Source: Caproiciproducens sp. CPB-2
Lineage (GTDB): Bacteria; Bacillota; Clostridia; Oscillospirales; Acutalibacteraceae
NCBI RefSeq assembly: GCF_036287215.1
Contig: NZ_CP142860.1
Location: 1,984,001-2,048,000, forward strand
DNA: 64,000 nucleotides
Direction: 5' to 3'
Shown: piece after piece, positions 23,940 to 33,038 of the stretch
How the letters are laid out: every line of letters begins with the position of its first letter
Numbering within the stretch: the first letter of the stretch is position 1
Program-made: the position numbers and the translations under genes
The notes under the pieces: model-generated
Told to the model about the DNA's origin: nothing
What the model saw: only the letters and a program-made list of their open reading frames with translations
Database searches by the model: none

Positions 23940-25130
23940 TCAGTTGCCGCTGATCAGCGCATACAGCTTTTTGATTTCCTCTTCATTGGTATAATCACAC
24001 TGCGCCAGAGCCTGTGAAAATTCCGCGCGTCTTTCCTCATGCAGCAGCAAATCTTCCAAACCCGCTTCTACTCCTTCGCTGTCCATGGGAACGATCAGTC
24101 CGTTTCTGCCGGAATCGATCTGGTCGCGGGCCGTGGAAAAATCGGTGAGCAGGATCGGGCGGCACATGACCATCGCCTCGTCTACGGCGATGGATTTGCC
24201 CTCGAACCGGGACGGCTGCAGGTAGATATCACAAGCCTTCAGATACGGGTACGGATTGGGACGCTCCCCCATGAACCGGACGGTATCGCCGATGCCGAGT
24301 TCCCGGATCATCGCCTCCAGATTTTCTTTTTCCGGGCCGATTCCGATGATATACCACTTGAAGCGAAGCCCCTTCTTCTTTAAAGCGGCAATGGCGGGCA
24401 GCGCAATGTCAAGCCCCTTCTGATGGGAAAGACGGGCAATGGACAGTACGCGCAGACCGGAGAAATCGTCTTCAAAGTCGGCGGGCTCCCCGGCCATCTG
24501 GCGCATGAAGGTGGAAGAGATGATATTGTAGATCACATGGAACCGGTCGGAGTACTCTGGAAAGGTGTTCTCAAGCGCGGTCTTACAGGATTCGGAAACC
24601 GTGCACAGCGCGTTCAGCTTTCCGACAAATGCGCGGTCAAACCCGCTGTTCAACCCCATCGCCGTATAATCGCCGTGGATAAATCCGATCTTGACGGGGC
24701 TTTTGACCTTGGTCACGGCGTAATAAATCGGCTGGCCCTCCATAAAGGCCACCACCGCGTCGTATTCCTTTCGGGAAGGCCGTATAAAACGCCTTTCCAC
24801 ATTCCACATGCGCACCAGCCGCTCGCCCATGGTCCCGCGCAGACCGGCAAAGGTAACCAGAAGGCGGCAGAGCGCAATCAGCGGATGCCCCTTTCTGACG
24901 ATGGCAAAAAAGGCCTGACGGATATTTAATTTGTACTCCGCCGGAAAAAGCGGAGGCAGAAGGTTCGCCTTCGGTGAAACGCGGCTCAGAAACAGGCCGT
25001 CGTTCGCGAAAAGCTGAAGGTCAACCTCATAATTTTCATAATCGAACAGAGACAGCACCGTAACCAGGCTTTTTTCAATGCCGCCGCTGTGCAGGCTGTA
25101 ATTGATAAAAAGAACACGTTTTTTCGCCAT
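23940..25130 (-). CDS. GT4-family glycosyltransferase
   Basis: A 396-residue GT-B glycosyltransferase. The N-terminal domain starts VLFINYSLHSGGIEKSLV, typical of GT4. The C-terminal donor-binding domain has ARLSHQKGLDIAL and the EX7E motif (EGKSIAVDE). It is expected to transfer a sugar from a nucleotide donor in the cytoplasm, probably for surface polysaccharide. It starts at the base where the GT2 stop ends (TAATG), so the two are co-translated. Confidence 0.88.
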   Translation of the reverse strand: MAKKRVLFINYSLHSGGIEKSLVTVLSLFDYENYEVDLQLFANDGLFLSRVSPKANLLPPLFPAEYKLNIRQAFFAIVRKGHPLIALCRLLVTFAGLRGTMGERLVRMWNVERRFIRPSRKEYDAVVAFMEGQPIYYAVTKVKSPVKIGFIHGDYTAMGLNSGFDRAFVGKLNALCTVSESCKTALENTFPEYSDRFHVIYNIISSTFMRQMAGEPADFEDDFSGLRVLSIARLSHQKGLDIALPAIAALKKKGLRFKWYIIGIGPEKENLEAMIRELGIGDTVRFMGERPNPYPYLKACDIYLQPSRFEGKSIAVDEAMVMCRPILLTDFSTARDQIDSGRNGLIVPMDSEGVEAGLEDLLLHEERRAEFSQALAQCDYTNEEEIKKLYALISGN

Positions 25131-26194
25131 TATCGTTTCCCCGCGTTTTTCAACAGCATATTGGAATAAATCCGGTAGAACAAATAGACGGCCGGCGCGT
25201 TTTTGGAGCGGATCAGCCGGAGGATGATCCTGTCCGCACGGGTGCCGTTTTTCAGGTAGTCGGAACGGGCCGCAACCCTGAGCACCGGATTCCGAAGAAT
25301 ACCGCGCACCTCTTTGTATCTTTTCGCAAAGCCCACATCGTTATTGGGGCTGAAACAGTTGACCAGAGAGGAATGCGCCGCGCTGCGGAGAATCCAAGCA
25401 AGATGGCGTTCCCCATACTGGGCGTAAAGGCCGTTTTTCTGCAGGAAATTGCGTACCACATGGTAGCAGGCGGTCATCATCTCCATTTTGCGGGGACGGT
25501 ACCGGGTGCTTAACGATTCGGGATTATAACGGTAATGGTAATAGGCTCCTCCAAGAATAAGCACTTTGTCCGTCAGGCAGTGTGCCATGATCGATACCGG
25601 AAGATCCTCCAGCATAATTTCCTGCTCATTGAAATACGAAAGGCGATTTTCCAGGAACCACTCACGGCGGAAAAACCTGCGCCATGCGCAGCCGAGCATC
25701 TCTACCTGCCGCCAGGGGCTGTCCGCCGGGTCGGGACCGATCAGCTCCCGGAGCAGGATTTCCCGCGTCTCCCGATCGAAGGCCGGGAAACTCACCGGCA
25801 GCTTGCAGACGCGGTGCTCATCCGCTTTACTGTTTTCGCGTACAAAGTTAAAGACCACCATATCCGCGGCACATTTTTCCGCAGAGGAATACAAATTCTG
25901 CAGTGCCTCCGGGTCAAGCCAGTCGTCGGAATCCACAAAAGACAGGTATTTTCCGGTGGCGCGGGCGGCGCCGTAATTGCGGGTATCTCCCAGCCCCCCA
26001 TGGGGCTTGTCCAGCACCCTGACACGGGAGTCCTTTTCATACGTCCGCGCAAGCTCCAGCGAACGGTCGGTCGATGCGTCGTTTACTAAAAGAATTTCTA
26101 TATCCGTCAGCGTCTGCGCCAAAATGCTTTCGACACACTGCGCCAAATACTTTTCCACGTTGTATACCGGTATAACCACACTTACTTTTGGCAA
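25130..26194 (-). CDS. GT2-family glycosyltransferase
   Basis: A 354-residue GT-A glycosyltransferase. It begins with VSVVIPVYNVEKYLAQCVES, followed by LLVNDASTD and the metal-binding DSDDW motif near residue 92. About 200 further residues follow the catalytic core, as in enzymes acting on teichoic acid or capsule. It is cotranscribed with the GT4 gene downstream. Acceptor and donor cannot be told from sequence. Confidence 0.88.
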   Translation of the reverse strand: MPKVSVVIPVYNVEKYLAQCVESILAQTLTDIEILLVNDASTDRSLELARTYEKDSRVRVLDKPHGGLGDTRNYGAARATGKYLSFVDSDDWLDPEALQNLYSSAEKCAADMVVFNFVRENSKADEHRVCKLPVSFPAFDRETREILLRELIGPDPADSPWRQVEMLGCAWRRFFRREWFLENRLSYFNEQEIMLEDLPVSIMAHCLTDKVLILGGAYYHYRYNPESLSTRYRPRKMEMMTACYHVVRNFLQKNGLYAQYGERHLAWILRSAAHSSLVNCFSPNNDVGFAKRYKEVRGILRNPVLRVAARSDYLKNGTRADRIILRLIRSKNAPAVYLFYRIYSNMLLKNAGKR

Positions 26195-26340
26195 AACCAG
26201 ACCTCCTTCTCTTCGTCACCCCGGCGGCAGCGTCCTTTTCCGGATACAGCGCCGGGTATCCTTTCCAGCCCCCGCGTCAAACCGGTTAAGAACCGGGAAA
26301 CAGGCGCCGGTCAACGTATTCGCATATAAAAATACATCTT

Positions 26341-26369
26341 ATGATACCATTTTCTGTGAACCAATACAA
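26341..26369 (-). promoter_or_regulatory. Candidate promoter of glycosyltransferase pair
   Basis: TTGTAT at 26369-26364, a 17-base spacer and TATCAT at 26346-26341 on the minus strand. The -35 is weak, and a 147-base leader would follow. Confidence 0.35.
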
Positions 26370-26389
26370 GATTATTTTGCAGCAGCGTG

Positions 26390-26418
26390 TTGAAATGCAG
26401 CATTTTGTATGCTATTCT
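26390..26418 (+). promoter_or_regulatory. Candidate promoter of GT4 gene
   Basis: TTGAAA at 26390-26395, a 17-base spacer and TATTCT at 26413-26418, 44 bases before the start codon. Confidence 0.5.
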
Positions 26419-26461
26419 TTTATATATTTCTATTTTAAATCGATCAGGAGGCTGTTTTCCG

Positions 26462-27715
26462 ATGAAGGACTGCCTGGTATTGTTAACGAAAACGTTCCCT
26501 TTCGACAAGGGGGAAGAATTTATAGAGGACGAGCTCCCTCTTCTGGCGAAAGCATTCGATCAGGTCATCATCGTGGCCACAAGCACTGCCGACAACCCGG
26601 TACAGACAAGAGGCGTGCCGAAAAACGTCTGCGTCCGCAACATCCGCGCATCCAAAGTCAAACGCAGCCTTGCCGGAGCGGTGGCAAGACAGTTTCCCTT
26701 TAAGGACTACAAGGGCTATTCCGGAAAAGACGAGCGGAACGCCGTGAAGGGGTCGCTGAAAAAAAGGCTTTATCTGAGTTATTTTATCGCGAAATCGGAA
26801 ATCGTGTACGATGAAACGGTTAAAATTCTCGCTCCGTATTCCCTGCAGCAATACGACGGCGTAACGTTTTACAGCTATTGGTTCTACGATATCGCCATGG
26901 CGGCGGTCAGGCTGAAACGGTACTGCCAGGCAAAAGCCAAGCTGGCCGTCTGCCGGGCGCACGGCTACGACCTTTACGCTTACCGCAACTCCATGAATTA
27001 TCTGCCGCTGCGGTATTACCTTCTGAAAAACATAGACAAGGTCTACACCTGCTCCCAAGACGGAAACGACTACTTAACCGGCCTGTATCCCCAATACGCG
27101 GGAAAAATCCAGACCGCCTATCTGGGTACGCGGGATTATGGAACGACGGAAGCAGACGGAACGGGACCTTTCCAGATTGTCAGCTGCTGCCACATCGTCC
27201 CGCTCAAACGCGTGGATTTGCTTGCCAAATCCCTGAGCCTGCTGAACGGCAGCGGTCTTGCGCTGAAATGGACGCATTTCGGCGGCGGCGGCGCATTGGA
27301 AGAGCTGAAAAAATACGCGGCGGAAAATCTGCGGTTTATGGAGTATGATTTCCGGGGAGAAGTGAAAAATTCCGACCTGATGGCCTATTACCAAAACACC
27401 CCGGTCGACCTGTTCGTCAACACCAGCAGCACGGAAGGGCTTCCGGTCAGCGTTATGGAAGCCTGCTCGTTCGGAATTCCCGCGATTGCAACGGATGTGG
27501 GAGGAACCGGAGAAATCGTCCGCGACGGGGAAACCGGCTTTTTAATCGAGGCGGATTTTACCCCGGACAAGCTGGCTTCGGCCATCCGTTCCGCAGCGGA
27601 GTTACCGGAGGAAGAAAGAAAAAAGCTGCGCGAAAACTGCCGGTCGGTTTATCTGAGCACCTTTTGTGCGCAAGACAATTTTGCCGCTTTCGCCCAGCAG
27701 ATGAAACCGCTCTAA
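26462..27715 (+). CDS. GT4-family glycosyltransferase
   Basis: A 417-residue GT-B enzyme. The donor domain shows VSCCHIVPLKRVDLLAKSLS and EX7E (EGLPVSVME), then TDVGGTGEIV. The start at 26462 follows AGGAGG by ten bases; an upstream ATG at 26387 lies in the promoter. It is divergent from the two other glycosyltransferases, so the three probably form one surface-glycan locus. A terminator follows. Confidence 0.87.
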   Translation: MKDCLVLLTKTFPFDKGEEFIEDELPLLAKAFDQVIIVATSTADNPVQTRGVPKNVCVRNIRASKVKRSLAGAVARQFPFKDYKGYSGKDERNAVKGSLKKRLYLSYFIAKSEIVYDETVKILAPYSLQQYDGVTFYSYWFYDIAMAAVRLKRYCQAKAKLAVCRAHGYDLYAYRNSMNYLPLRYYLLKNIDKVYTCSQDGNDYLTGLYPQYAGKIQTAYLGTRDYGTTEADGTGPFQIVSCCHIVPLKRVDLLAKSLSLLNGSGLALKWTHFGGGGALEELKKYAAENLRFMEYDFRGEVKNSDLMAYYQNTPVDLFVNTSSTEGLPVSVMEACSFGIPAIATDVGGTGEIVRDGETGFLIEADFTPDKLASAIRSAAELPEEERKKLRENCRSVYLSTFCAQDNFAAFAQQMKPL

Positions 27716-27757
27716 AAAGAACCGCGGCAAAAACATCATCGAAAATACCATGTGCCG

Positions 27758-27806
27758 AACATGCGCTTTGACAGGCTGAAAAGCCTTTGCAGAGGGCATG
27801 TTTTTT
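27758..27806 (+). terminator. Terminator after GT4 gene
   Basis: A branched hairpin: outer stem AACATGC/GCATGTT, inner AGGCT/AGCCT, followed by six Ts. Confidence 0.7.
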
Positions 27807-27816
27807 CATTCAGACA

Positions 27817-27894
27817 GTCGATAAAGTAGCGCAACCGCAAAATTGTTTTACAATTTTACTTACTGCGTTGGCTGCGCTCGCACGATTTCTCGAC
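27817..27894. repeat. Self-complementary intergenic repeat candidate
   Basis: A ~78 bp sequence folding as an imperfect long hairpin: GTCGATAAA at one end and TTTCTCGAC at the other, with an inner perfect AAAATTG/CAATTTT stem. It differs from the other repeats in the window. Only one copy is seen here, so repeat status is inferred. Confidence 0.35.
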
Positions 27895-28016
27895 GCCTGG
27901 CAGTTTTTCGACACACTCAGATTTCCTGCATTTCTCCGTTTCCACGAGACCCTTTGATTTCGGACAAAATGAATAAGCCGCCGCAGGACGAACATACTAT
28001 CAGCGGTGATAAAAAC

Positions 28017-28694
28017 ATGACCATTTCATTTATAAGGACCTTACTGCTCTACATAGTCATTATTGTAGCGGTAAGGCTGATGGGCAAACGGCAGATCAGC
28101 GAGCTGCAGACAAGCGAGCTCGTTGTGACCCTTCTGATTTCCGATATTGCGGCAATCCCGATGCAGGACACAGGGCAGCCCCTGGTAAGCGGGTTCATCC
28201 CCATCGCGGTGCTTGTGATGTGTGAAATCCTTGTATCCGGCCTGATGCTGAAAAGCACGAAATTCCGAAAGCTGATCTGCGGCAGGCCGATCATCGTAAT
28301 CAACGACGGCAAGGTGGACCAGAAGGAAATGCGCCGCCTGCGCATGAGCACAGAGGACCTTTCGGAGCAGTTGCGGCAAAAAAACGTGTTCAGCTTTGAG
28401 GACGTTGCCTATGCGATTGTGGAGACAAACGGAAAGATGAGCGTCATCAAAAAGCCGGACAAGGAACAGCCGACCGCCGGGATGCTGGGCGTGGCGCTGC
28501 CGGATACCGGACTCGAAACCGTCGTCATCAGCGACGGGGTCATTTCCGACTTTTCCCTTCAGCTGTGCAACAAAAGCCGGGAATGGCTGGAAGGCGTTCT
28601 GCGCGGCAAAAACATCAGCACGGACCAGATTTTTATTATGACGGCCAACAGAAAGGGAGATTTCAATATTATCAAGAAGGATGAAAAGCAATGA
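28017..28694 (+). CDS. DUF421 (YetF-like) membrane protein
   Basis: A 225-residue YetF/DUF421 protein. Three membrane helices (about 5-25, 35-52, 60-80) precede a soluble C-terminal domain with the family features LVVTLLISDIAAIPMQD, GRPIIVINDGKV and LRQKNVFSFEDVAYAI. The start at 28017 has a GGTGAT seven bases upstream; an in-frame reading from 27843 starts in the repeat candidate. It overlaps the DUF4363 gene by four bases. Relatives are linked to spore or envelope functions; the exact role is unknown. Confidence 0.85.
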   Translation: MTISFIRTLLLYIVIIVAVRLMGKRQISELQTSELVVTLLISDIAAIPMQDTGQPLVSGFIPIAVLVMCEILVSGLMLKSTKFRKLICGRPIIVINDGKVDQKEMRRLRMSTEDLSEQLRQKNVFSFEDVAYAIVETNGKMSVIKKPDKEQPTAGMLGVALPDTGLETVVISDGVISDFSLQLCNKSREWLEGVLRGKNISTDQIFIMTANRKGDFNIIKKDEKQ

Positions 28695-29071
28695 AACGTT
28701 TATGGGCCTGCGCAGTGATCCTCGTTCTGCTCATAACGGTTTGTACCTATGGAACGGTCAAAACCAAAAAAGTCAGCGAACAGATGACCCAAACCCTCGA
28801 AAGCGCCCGACAGGCGGCGCTAAAGGGCGATCTTAAAGAAGCACAGAAGCTGAGTCAAAAGGCCGCGGACGACTGGCACGGCTATCATGAAGTGCTGTGT
28901 ACCTTCATGCCGCACGCGCCGCTGGAAGCCGTTGACCAGACGCTTTCCGGGCTGCCCATGCTCTGCTATTTTGGGGGAACAGACCAATTCGGGGCGGACT
29001 GTGACCGCGGCATCACACAGATCATGTATTTGAACGAATCTCAGTTTCCCACCCTTGAAAATATCTTTTAA
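28691..29071 (+). CDS. DUF4363 membrane-anchored protein
   Basis: A 126-residue protein with one N-terminal membrane helix (~3-22) and an extracytoplasmic helical domain. Features such as LSQKAADDWHGYHEVLCTFM match DUF4363, which is regularly paired with DUF421 in Clostridia. The 4-base overlap with that gene supports a functional pair. Confidence 0.8.
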   Translation: MKRLWACAVILVLLITVCTYGTVKTKKVSEQMTQTLESARQAALKGDLKEAQKLSQKAADDWHGYHEVLCTFMPHAPLEAVDQTLSGLPMLCYFGGTDQFGADCDRGITQIMYLNESQFPTLENIF

Positions 29072-29077
29072 GAAAAG

Positions 29078-29100
29078 AGCGGCAGGTTACACCTGCCGCT
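29078..29100. terminator. Convergent hairpin terminator
   Basis: Perfect 10-bp stem AGCGGCAGGT/ACCTGCCGCT with a three-base loop between the DUF4363 gene and nrdR. Confidence 0.75.
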
Positions 29101-29122
29101 TTCCACGTTTTTATCAGATTTT

Positions 29123-29581
29123 TCAGGACCTGTTCTTAATCATCCTGTTCAATTCTTCCATAAAGGTATTGATATCCTTGAACTGACGGTAAACCGAGGC
29201 AAAACGGACATAAGCCACCTCGTCCACATCCTTCAGCTTTTCCATAGCGTACTTGCCGATCAGGCTGGAGGGTACTTCGCGGTCAAGCGAATTCTGGAGC
29301 ATGTTTTCGATTTCGTCCACAATGCGCTCCAGCGTGTCGATGGACACGGGCCGCTTTTCGCACGCGCGCAAAAGGCCGTTCAACAGCTTGTTGCGGTCGA
29401 AGGTTTCACGCGATTTATCTTTTTTGATCACAACAATGGGTACCGTTTCGATTACCTCATAGGTTGTGAAACGCTTGGCACATTTCAGGCATTCCCTGCG
29501 CCGCCGGATTCTTTCGCCTTCGTCGGTCGGGCGGGAATCAATGACTTTTGACTCTTCATGGCCGCAATACGGGCACCGCAT
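29123..29581 (-). CDS. nrdR: Transcriptional repressor NrdR
   Basis: A 152-residue regulator of ribonucleotide reductase genes. The N-terminal zinc ribbon has CPYC (Cys3, Cys6) and CLKC (Cys31, Cys34). An ATP-cone domain follows at ~49-139 ([20 protein letters not shown]). It senses ATP/dATP and binds NrdR boxes. No such box is seen next to it. A TATAAT lies upstream at 29617-29622, 18 bases from a TTGCTA. The start follows GAGGTGA. Confidence 0.93.
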   Translation of the reverse strand: MRCPYCGHEESKVIDSRPTDEGERIRRRRECLKCAKRFTTYEVIETVPIVVIKKDKSRETFDRNKLLNGLLRACEKRPVSIDTLERIVDEIENMLQNSLDREVPSSLIGKYAMEKLKDVDEVAYVRFASVYRQFKDINTFMEELNRMIKNRS

Positions 29582-29662
29582 TGTAAAATCACCTCTATAA
29601 AACTATTTGTATAATTATAACATATTTTTTCAGCCGTTAGCAAGCGTTTATGAAACAAAATA

Positions 29663-30448
29663 TTAGTAAATCAAACCATCTACGACTTTTTTTGCGCCTG
29701 TCAATTCGTTCAGTTCGCCAAAATTGCGCCGGTAGACCTCGATAATCAGGTCCCCGTTATAGCCGGATTTCTGCATCAGCTGTTTCAGCGCGCCGAAATC
29801 CATGGTTCCGCTGCCGGGCAAAAGGCAGTCCTCCCCCGGTTTGTTGTCGTTGATGTGGACGTGGACCAGCCTTTCCCCCATCGCCGCACACACCTGGAAG
29901 GGGTCTTCCCCTCCGCGCACCGCCTGCTTGACATCCAGCACAAACGCACAGTCTTCGTGCAGATATTCCCGCATTCTCAAGATAAACCCGGGCTCGTTGC
30001 TGCGGAACAGATTGACATTTTCCTGCGCCACCGTGACGCCGAATGTTTTCCCCAGCGCATAGAGCCGCGCGTAATGCTCAAAATACTCCTGCTCGGTGAT
30101 CCTGCTGCGTTTGTCGTTGCGCTGACCGTGAAGCACCAGAATTTCTGCGCCCAGAAGGTTCGCGGCGTGAAAGTACCATTTATAGAACTCCAAACCGTCG
30201 TCGGAACGGCGCTGGTAATCCGAAAAAAGAAGGAAACTTTCAAAGCCGGAGGTGAACGGATGAACGGACTTTACAATACTGCCGCTGTCATCCGCCATTC
30301 TTTTTAATTCTTTGATATATTTCGGTCTTAGTTCGCTGATTGTATTGATAAACACCTCAAAAAGGTGGAAGTCAAGCGCGATTAACGCCGGAAGAGCCTG
30401 CTCCAGTTCCATGGGATAAAGGCAGGCCGTTGAGATGCCGGAACGCAT
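29663..30448 (-). CDS. Sugar phosphate isomerase/epimerase-like TIM barrel
   Basis: A 261-residue AP_endonuc_2/xylose-isomerase-like TIM-barrel protein. Metal ligands typical of the fold are visible: AQENVN, FVLDVKQA, HVHINDN and LIIEVYRR. Members act as sugar or inosose isomerases and epimerases, or as endonuclease IV; the substrate cannot be inferred. It is monocistronic, between nrdR and an unknown helical protein. Confidence 0.8.
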   Translation of the reverse strand: MRSGISTACLYPMELEQALPALIALDFHLFEVFINTISELRPKYIKELKRMADDSGSIVKSVHPFTSGFESFLLFSDYQRRSDDGLEFYKWYFHAANLLGAEILVLHGQRNDKRSRITEQEYFEHYARLYALGKTFGVTVAQENVNLFRSNEPGFILRMREYLHEDCAFVLDVKQAVRGGEDPFQVCAAMGERLVHVHINDNKPGEDCLLPGSGTMDFGALKQLMQKSGYNGDLIIEVYRRNFGELNELTGAKKVVDGLIY

Positions 30449-30581
30449 AGTATCACCCCTTTTTAAGATTATATCCCGATGGAAGAAAAATGTCCAGATT
30501 AATCAAAGCACGGCTGGATATTCTATGATTGCCGGTAAAAACAAATTCCTTGATTTTACAAATAAAACGGGAGAAGAAATT

Positions 30582-31013
30582 ATGATAAACGAAAACGCAA
30601 CTTTGCTGGAAGAAATCTATCAGGCGACAAAAATGGGGCTGGAAGCGACTCAGCTGATCATTCCCAAGATCCAAAACCCGCGGCTGCGCACCGAAATAGA
30701 GGATCAGGCTCTGCGCTATCAGGATATGGGCGCGAAGGCAAAGCGGATGCTTCACGCCGACGGCAGGATGCCGGGGGCGGAAAAGACGATGCAGAAAGCG
30801 ATGCTGCGCGGGTCCATCCGGATCAACACGATGGTGGACCAGACTCCGTCTCACATAGCCAGGCTGATGATGAACGGCACCGCCATGGGGATCAAGGGCA
30901 TTACCAAAAACCTGAACCGGCTCGACGGCGCCGACACCGAAGTCAAGAAGCTGGCGGAAGATTATATCATTAATGAGCAGAAAAACATTGACGAATTGAA
31001 GAAGCATCTTTGA
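30582..31013 (+). CDS. Unknown helical protein (143 aa)
   Basis: The ATG at 30582 follows GGGAG by eight bases. The 143-residue product is predicted to be helical bundle, rich in Met, Lys and Glu, without signal or membrane segment. The regular helices (LEEIYQATKMGLEATQLI, LRTEIEDQALRYQDMGAKAK) recall ferritin-like or DUF892-type bundles, but no metal-binding ExxH pair is evident. Function unknown. Confidence 0.65.
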   Translation: MINENATLLEEIYQATKMGLEATQLIIPKIQNPRLRTEIEDQALRYQDMGAKAKRMLHADGRMPGAEKTMQKAMLRGSIRINTMVDQTPSHIARLMMNGTAMGIKGITKNLNRLDGADTEVKKLAEDYIINEQKNIDELKKHL

Positions 31014-31018
31014 AGAAC

Positions 31019-31047
31019 TTGATTTAACCGCGCTATTTCATTATAAT
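31019..31047 (+). promoter_or_regulatory. Promoter of ABC-F gene
   Basis: TTGATT at 31019-31024, 17-base spacer and a perfect TATAAT at 31042-31047. It begins three bases after the preceding stop. Confidence 0.65.
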
Positions 31048-31101
31048 ATGGGAGCGGGGCCCGAACGCTCCGCACTTTACATATAAGGGGTTTTTACGGC
31101 T

Positions 31102-33000
31102 ATGGGTTTGCTGAGCGCAAGCAATTTGAATAAATCCTTCGGCGCCGATGTGATTTTCAGCGGCGTCTCTTTTGAGATACAGGAAAACGACCGCATAGGG
31201 CTTGTGGGAATCAACGGCTCGGGCAAAACCACTCTGCTCAAGCTGCTGACCGGCGAAACGCAGCCGGACGGCGGCGATATTTTCAAGGCGAATTCGACCA
31301 TTCTGGGCTATATGGAACAGCATGTCTGCCGCGATCTGGAAAGAAGCGCCTACAGCGAGGTGCTGACCGTATTTTCCGGACTTCTGGAAATGGAAAAGGA
31401 ACTGGAGAGCATCAATCTGCAACTGCAGGCAAAACCGAAGGACATTGACCGGCTGATAGAAAAACAAACCGCGATGAACGACCGTTTTGTCGCACAGGGC
31501 GGGCTGACCTGTAAAAGCAGGGCGCGCTCGGCGCTGCTGGGACTCGGTTTTGACGACGAACAGATGGGGCTGCCGATCGCCGTGCTGAGCGGCGGGCAGA
31601 AGGCGAAGCTGCAGCTGGCGAAAATGCTGCTGTGCGGCGCCAACCTGCTGCTGCTGGACGAGCCGACCAACCATCTGGATATCTCCTCCGTGGAATGGCT
31701 GGAAGATTTTCTGCGTTCCTACGGCGGCTCCTTCGTGGTCATCTCGCACGACCGGTATTTTCTGGACAAAGTGACCAACCGCACCTTTGAGCTGGAAAAC
31801 GGCCGTCTGACGCCGTACAAGGGCAACTACAGCACCTATCTTGCCCAAAAAGACGAAAACAATCTGGCGGCGCAGCGCAAGTACGACAATACCCGGAAGG
31901 AAATCAAGCGCATTGAGGGAATCGTGGCGCAGCAGCGGCAATGGAACAAGGAACGGAGCATCCGGACCGCGGAAAGCAAAATGAAGGTGATCGAGCGGCT
32001 GGAAAAAACGCTGGAAAAGCCGGATGAAAAACCGGACGGCATCCATTTCGACTTCGGCATCCGCCAGCGGGGCGGCAACGATGTTCTGAGCGCCGAAAAC
32101 CTTGCCCTGCAGTTCGACGGCAAGCTGCTGTTTCAGAACGTGAACCTTGAAATCCACCGGGGCGAAAGAGTTTTTCTGATCGGGCCGAACGGCTGCGGAA
32201 AGACATCCCTTTTAAAGACGCTTCTGGGGATCAACACCCCCTCCGGCGGCGAATTCCGTTTCGGCGCGGGAATCGACGTCGGCTATTACGACCAGATTCA
32301 GGCGGGCCTGCATCCGGAAAAAACCGTGATCGACGAAATCTGGGATTCCTACCCGAAAATGACCCGGACCGATATTCGAAACGCGCTGGCCGTCTTTCTA
32401 TTCAAGGGCGACGACGTTTTCAAATCCGTGGAATCTTTAAGCGGCGGAGAACGGGCGCGCGTCCTTTTGCTCCGCCTGATGCTTTCCATGGATAACTTCC
32501 TTTTGCTGGACGAGCCTACCAACCATCTGGATATCGATTCCTGCGAAGCGCTGGAGGCGGCGCTGCAGAGCTACGAGGGCACCCTGCTGATCGTGTCCCA
32601 CGACCGCTACCTGATCAACAAAATCGCCGACCGGGTCTATTCCCTTGACAAGGACGGCGCACAGGAATTTATCGGCGGCTACGACAGCTATCTTGAAAAA
32701 AGCCGCGCAAAGGCCGCGGAAACGGCGGAGCCCGCCGCCGTAAAGCCGAACGAGTACCGGCTGCAAAAGGAACGCGACGCGTTGATCCGGAAGGAAAAGG
32801 CGGAACTGAAACGCAGCGAGGCGAAGATCGACGAGCTCGAAGCGGAAATCCTCGCTTTAAAGAAGGAGCTTTCCCAACCGGCAGTGGCCAGCGACTACGA
32901 GGCGGCGATGGAAATCACCGAAAAAATAGACTGCCTGACCAAAGAAAGCGAAAAGCTGTTTCAGCGCTGGAGCATTCTGGCGCAGAAATACCAGGAATAA
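31102..33000 (+). CDS. ABC-F family ATPase
   Basis: A 632-residue protein with two fused ABC ATPase domains and no membrane part. First domain: GINGSGKTT at ~36, LSGGQKAKLQLAK and LLLDEPTNHLD. Second: GPNGCGKTS at ~355, LSGGERARVLLLR and a second LLLDEPTNHLD. A ~80-residue linker joins them and a Lys/Glu coiled coil ends the protein. ABC-F proteins bind the ribosome E site; some give antibiotic resistance. This one most resembles the general YdiF/Uup-type, so resistance is not claimed. A terminator follows. Confidence 0.9.
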   Translation: MGLLSASNLNKSFGADVIFSGVSFEIQENDRIGLVGINGSGKTTLLKLLTGETQPDGGDIFKANSTILGYMEQHVCRDLERSAYSEVLTVFSGLLEMEKELESINLQLQAKPKDIDRLIEKQTAMNDRFVAQGGLTCKSRARSALLGLGFDDEQMGLPIAVLSGGQKAKLQLAKMLLCGANLLLLDEPTNHLDISSVEWLEDFLRSYGGSFVVISHDRYFLDKVTNRTFELENGRLTPYKGNYSTYLAQKDENNLAAQRKYDNTRKEIKRIEGIVAQQRQWNKERSIRTAESKMKVIERLEKTLEKPDEKPDGIHFDFGIRQRGGNDVLSAENLALQFDGKLLFQNVNLEIHRGERVFLIGPNGCGKTSLLKTLLGINTPSGGEFRFGAGIDVGYYDQIQAGLHPEKTVIDEIWDSYPKMTRTDIRNALAVFLFKGDDVFKSVESLSGGERARVLLLRLMLSMDNFLLLDEPTNHLDIDSCEALEAALQSYEGTLLIVSHDRYLINKIADRVYSLDKDGAQEFIGGYDSYLEKSRAKAAETAEPAAVKPNEYRLQKERDALIRKEKAELKRSEAKIDELEAEILALKKELSQPAVASDYEAAMEITEKIDCLTKESEKLFQRWSILAQKYQE

Positions 33001-33004
33001 AAAA

Positions 33005-33028
33005 AGCAGTCCGAATCACCGGACTGCT
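33005..33028. terminator. Convergent terminator
   Basis: Perfect 9-bp stem AGCAGTCCG/CGGACTGCT with a six-base loop between the ABC-F gene and the HPr-like gene. Confidence 0.7.
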
Positions 33029-33038
33029 CACCACCGAT

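Noticed and set aside
27904-27918. TGTCGAA resembling a Spo0A box
   Set aside because: Single seven-base match near a repeat-like sequence; expected by chance in 64 kb.
31102-33000. ABC-F protein as an antibiotic resistance gene
   Set aside because: Long linker and C-terminal coiled coil fit general YdiF/Uup-type housekeeping ABC-F; no resistance-type feature seen.
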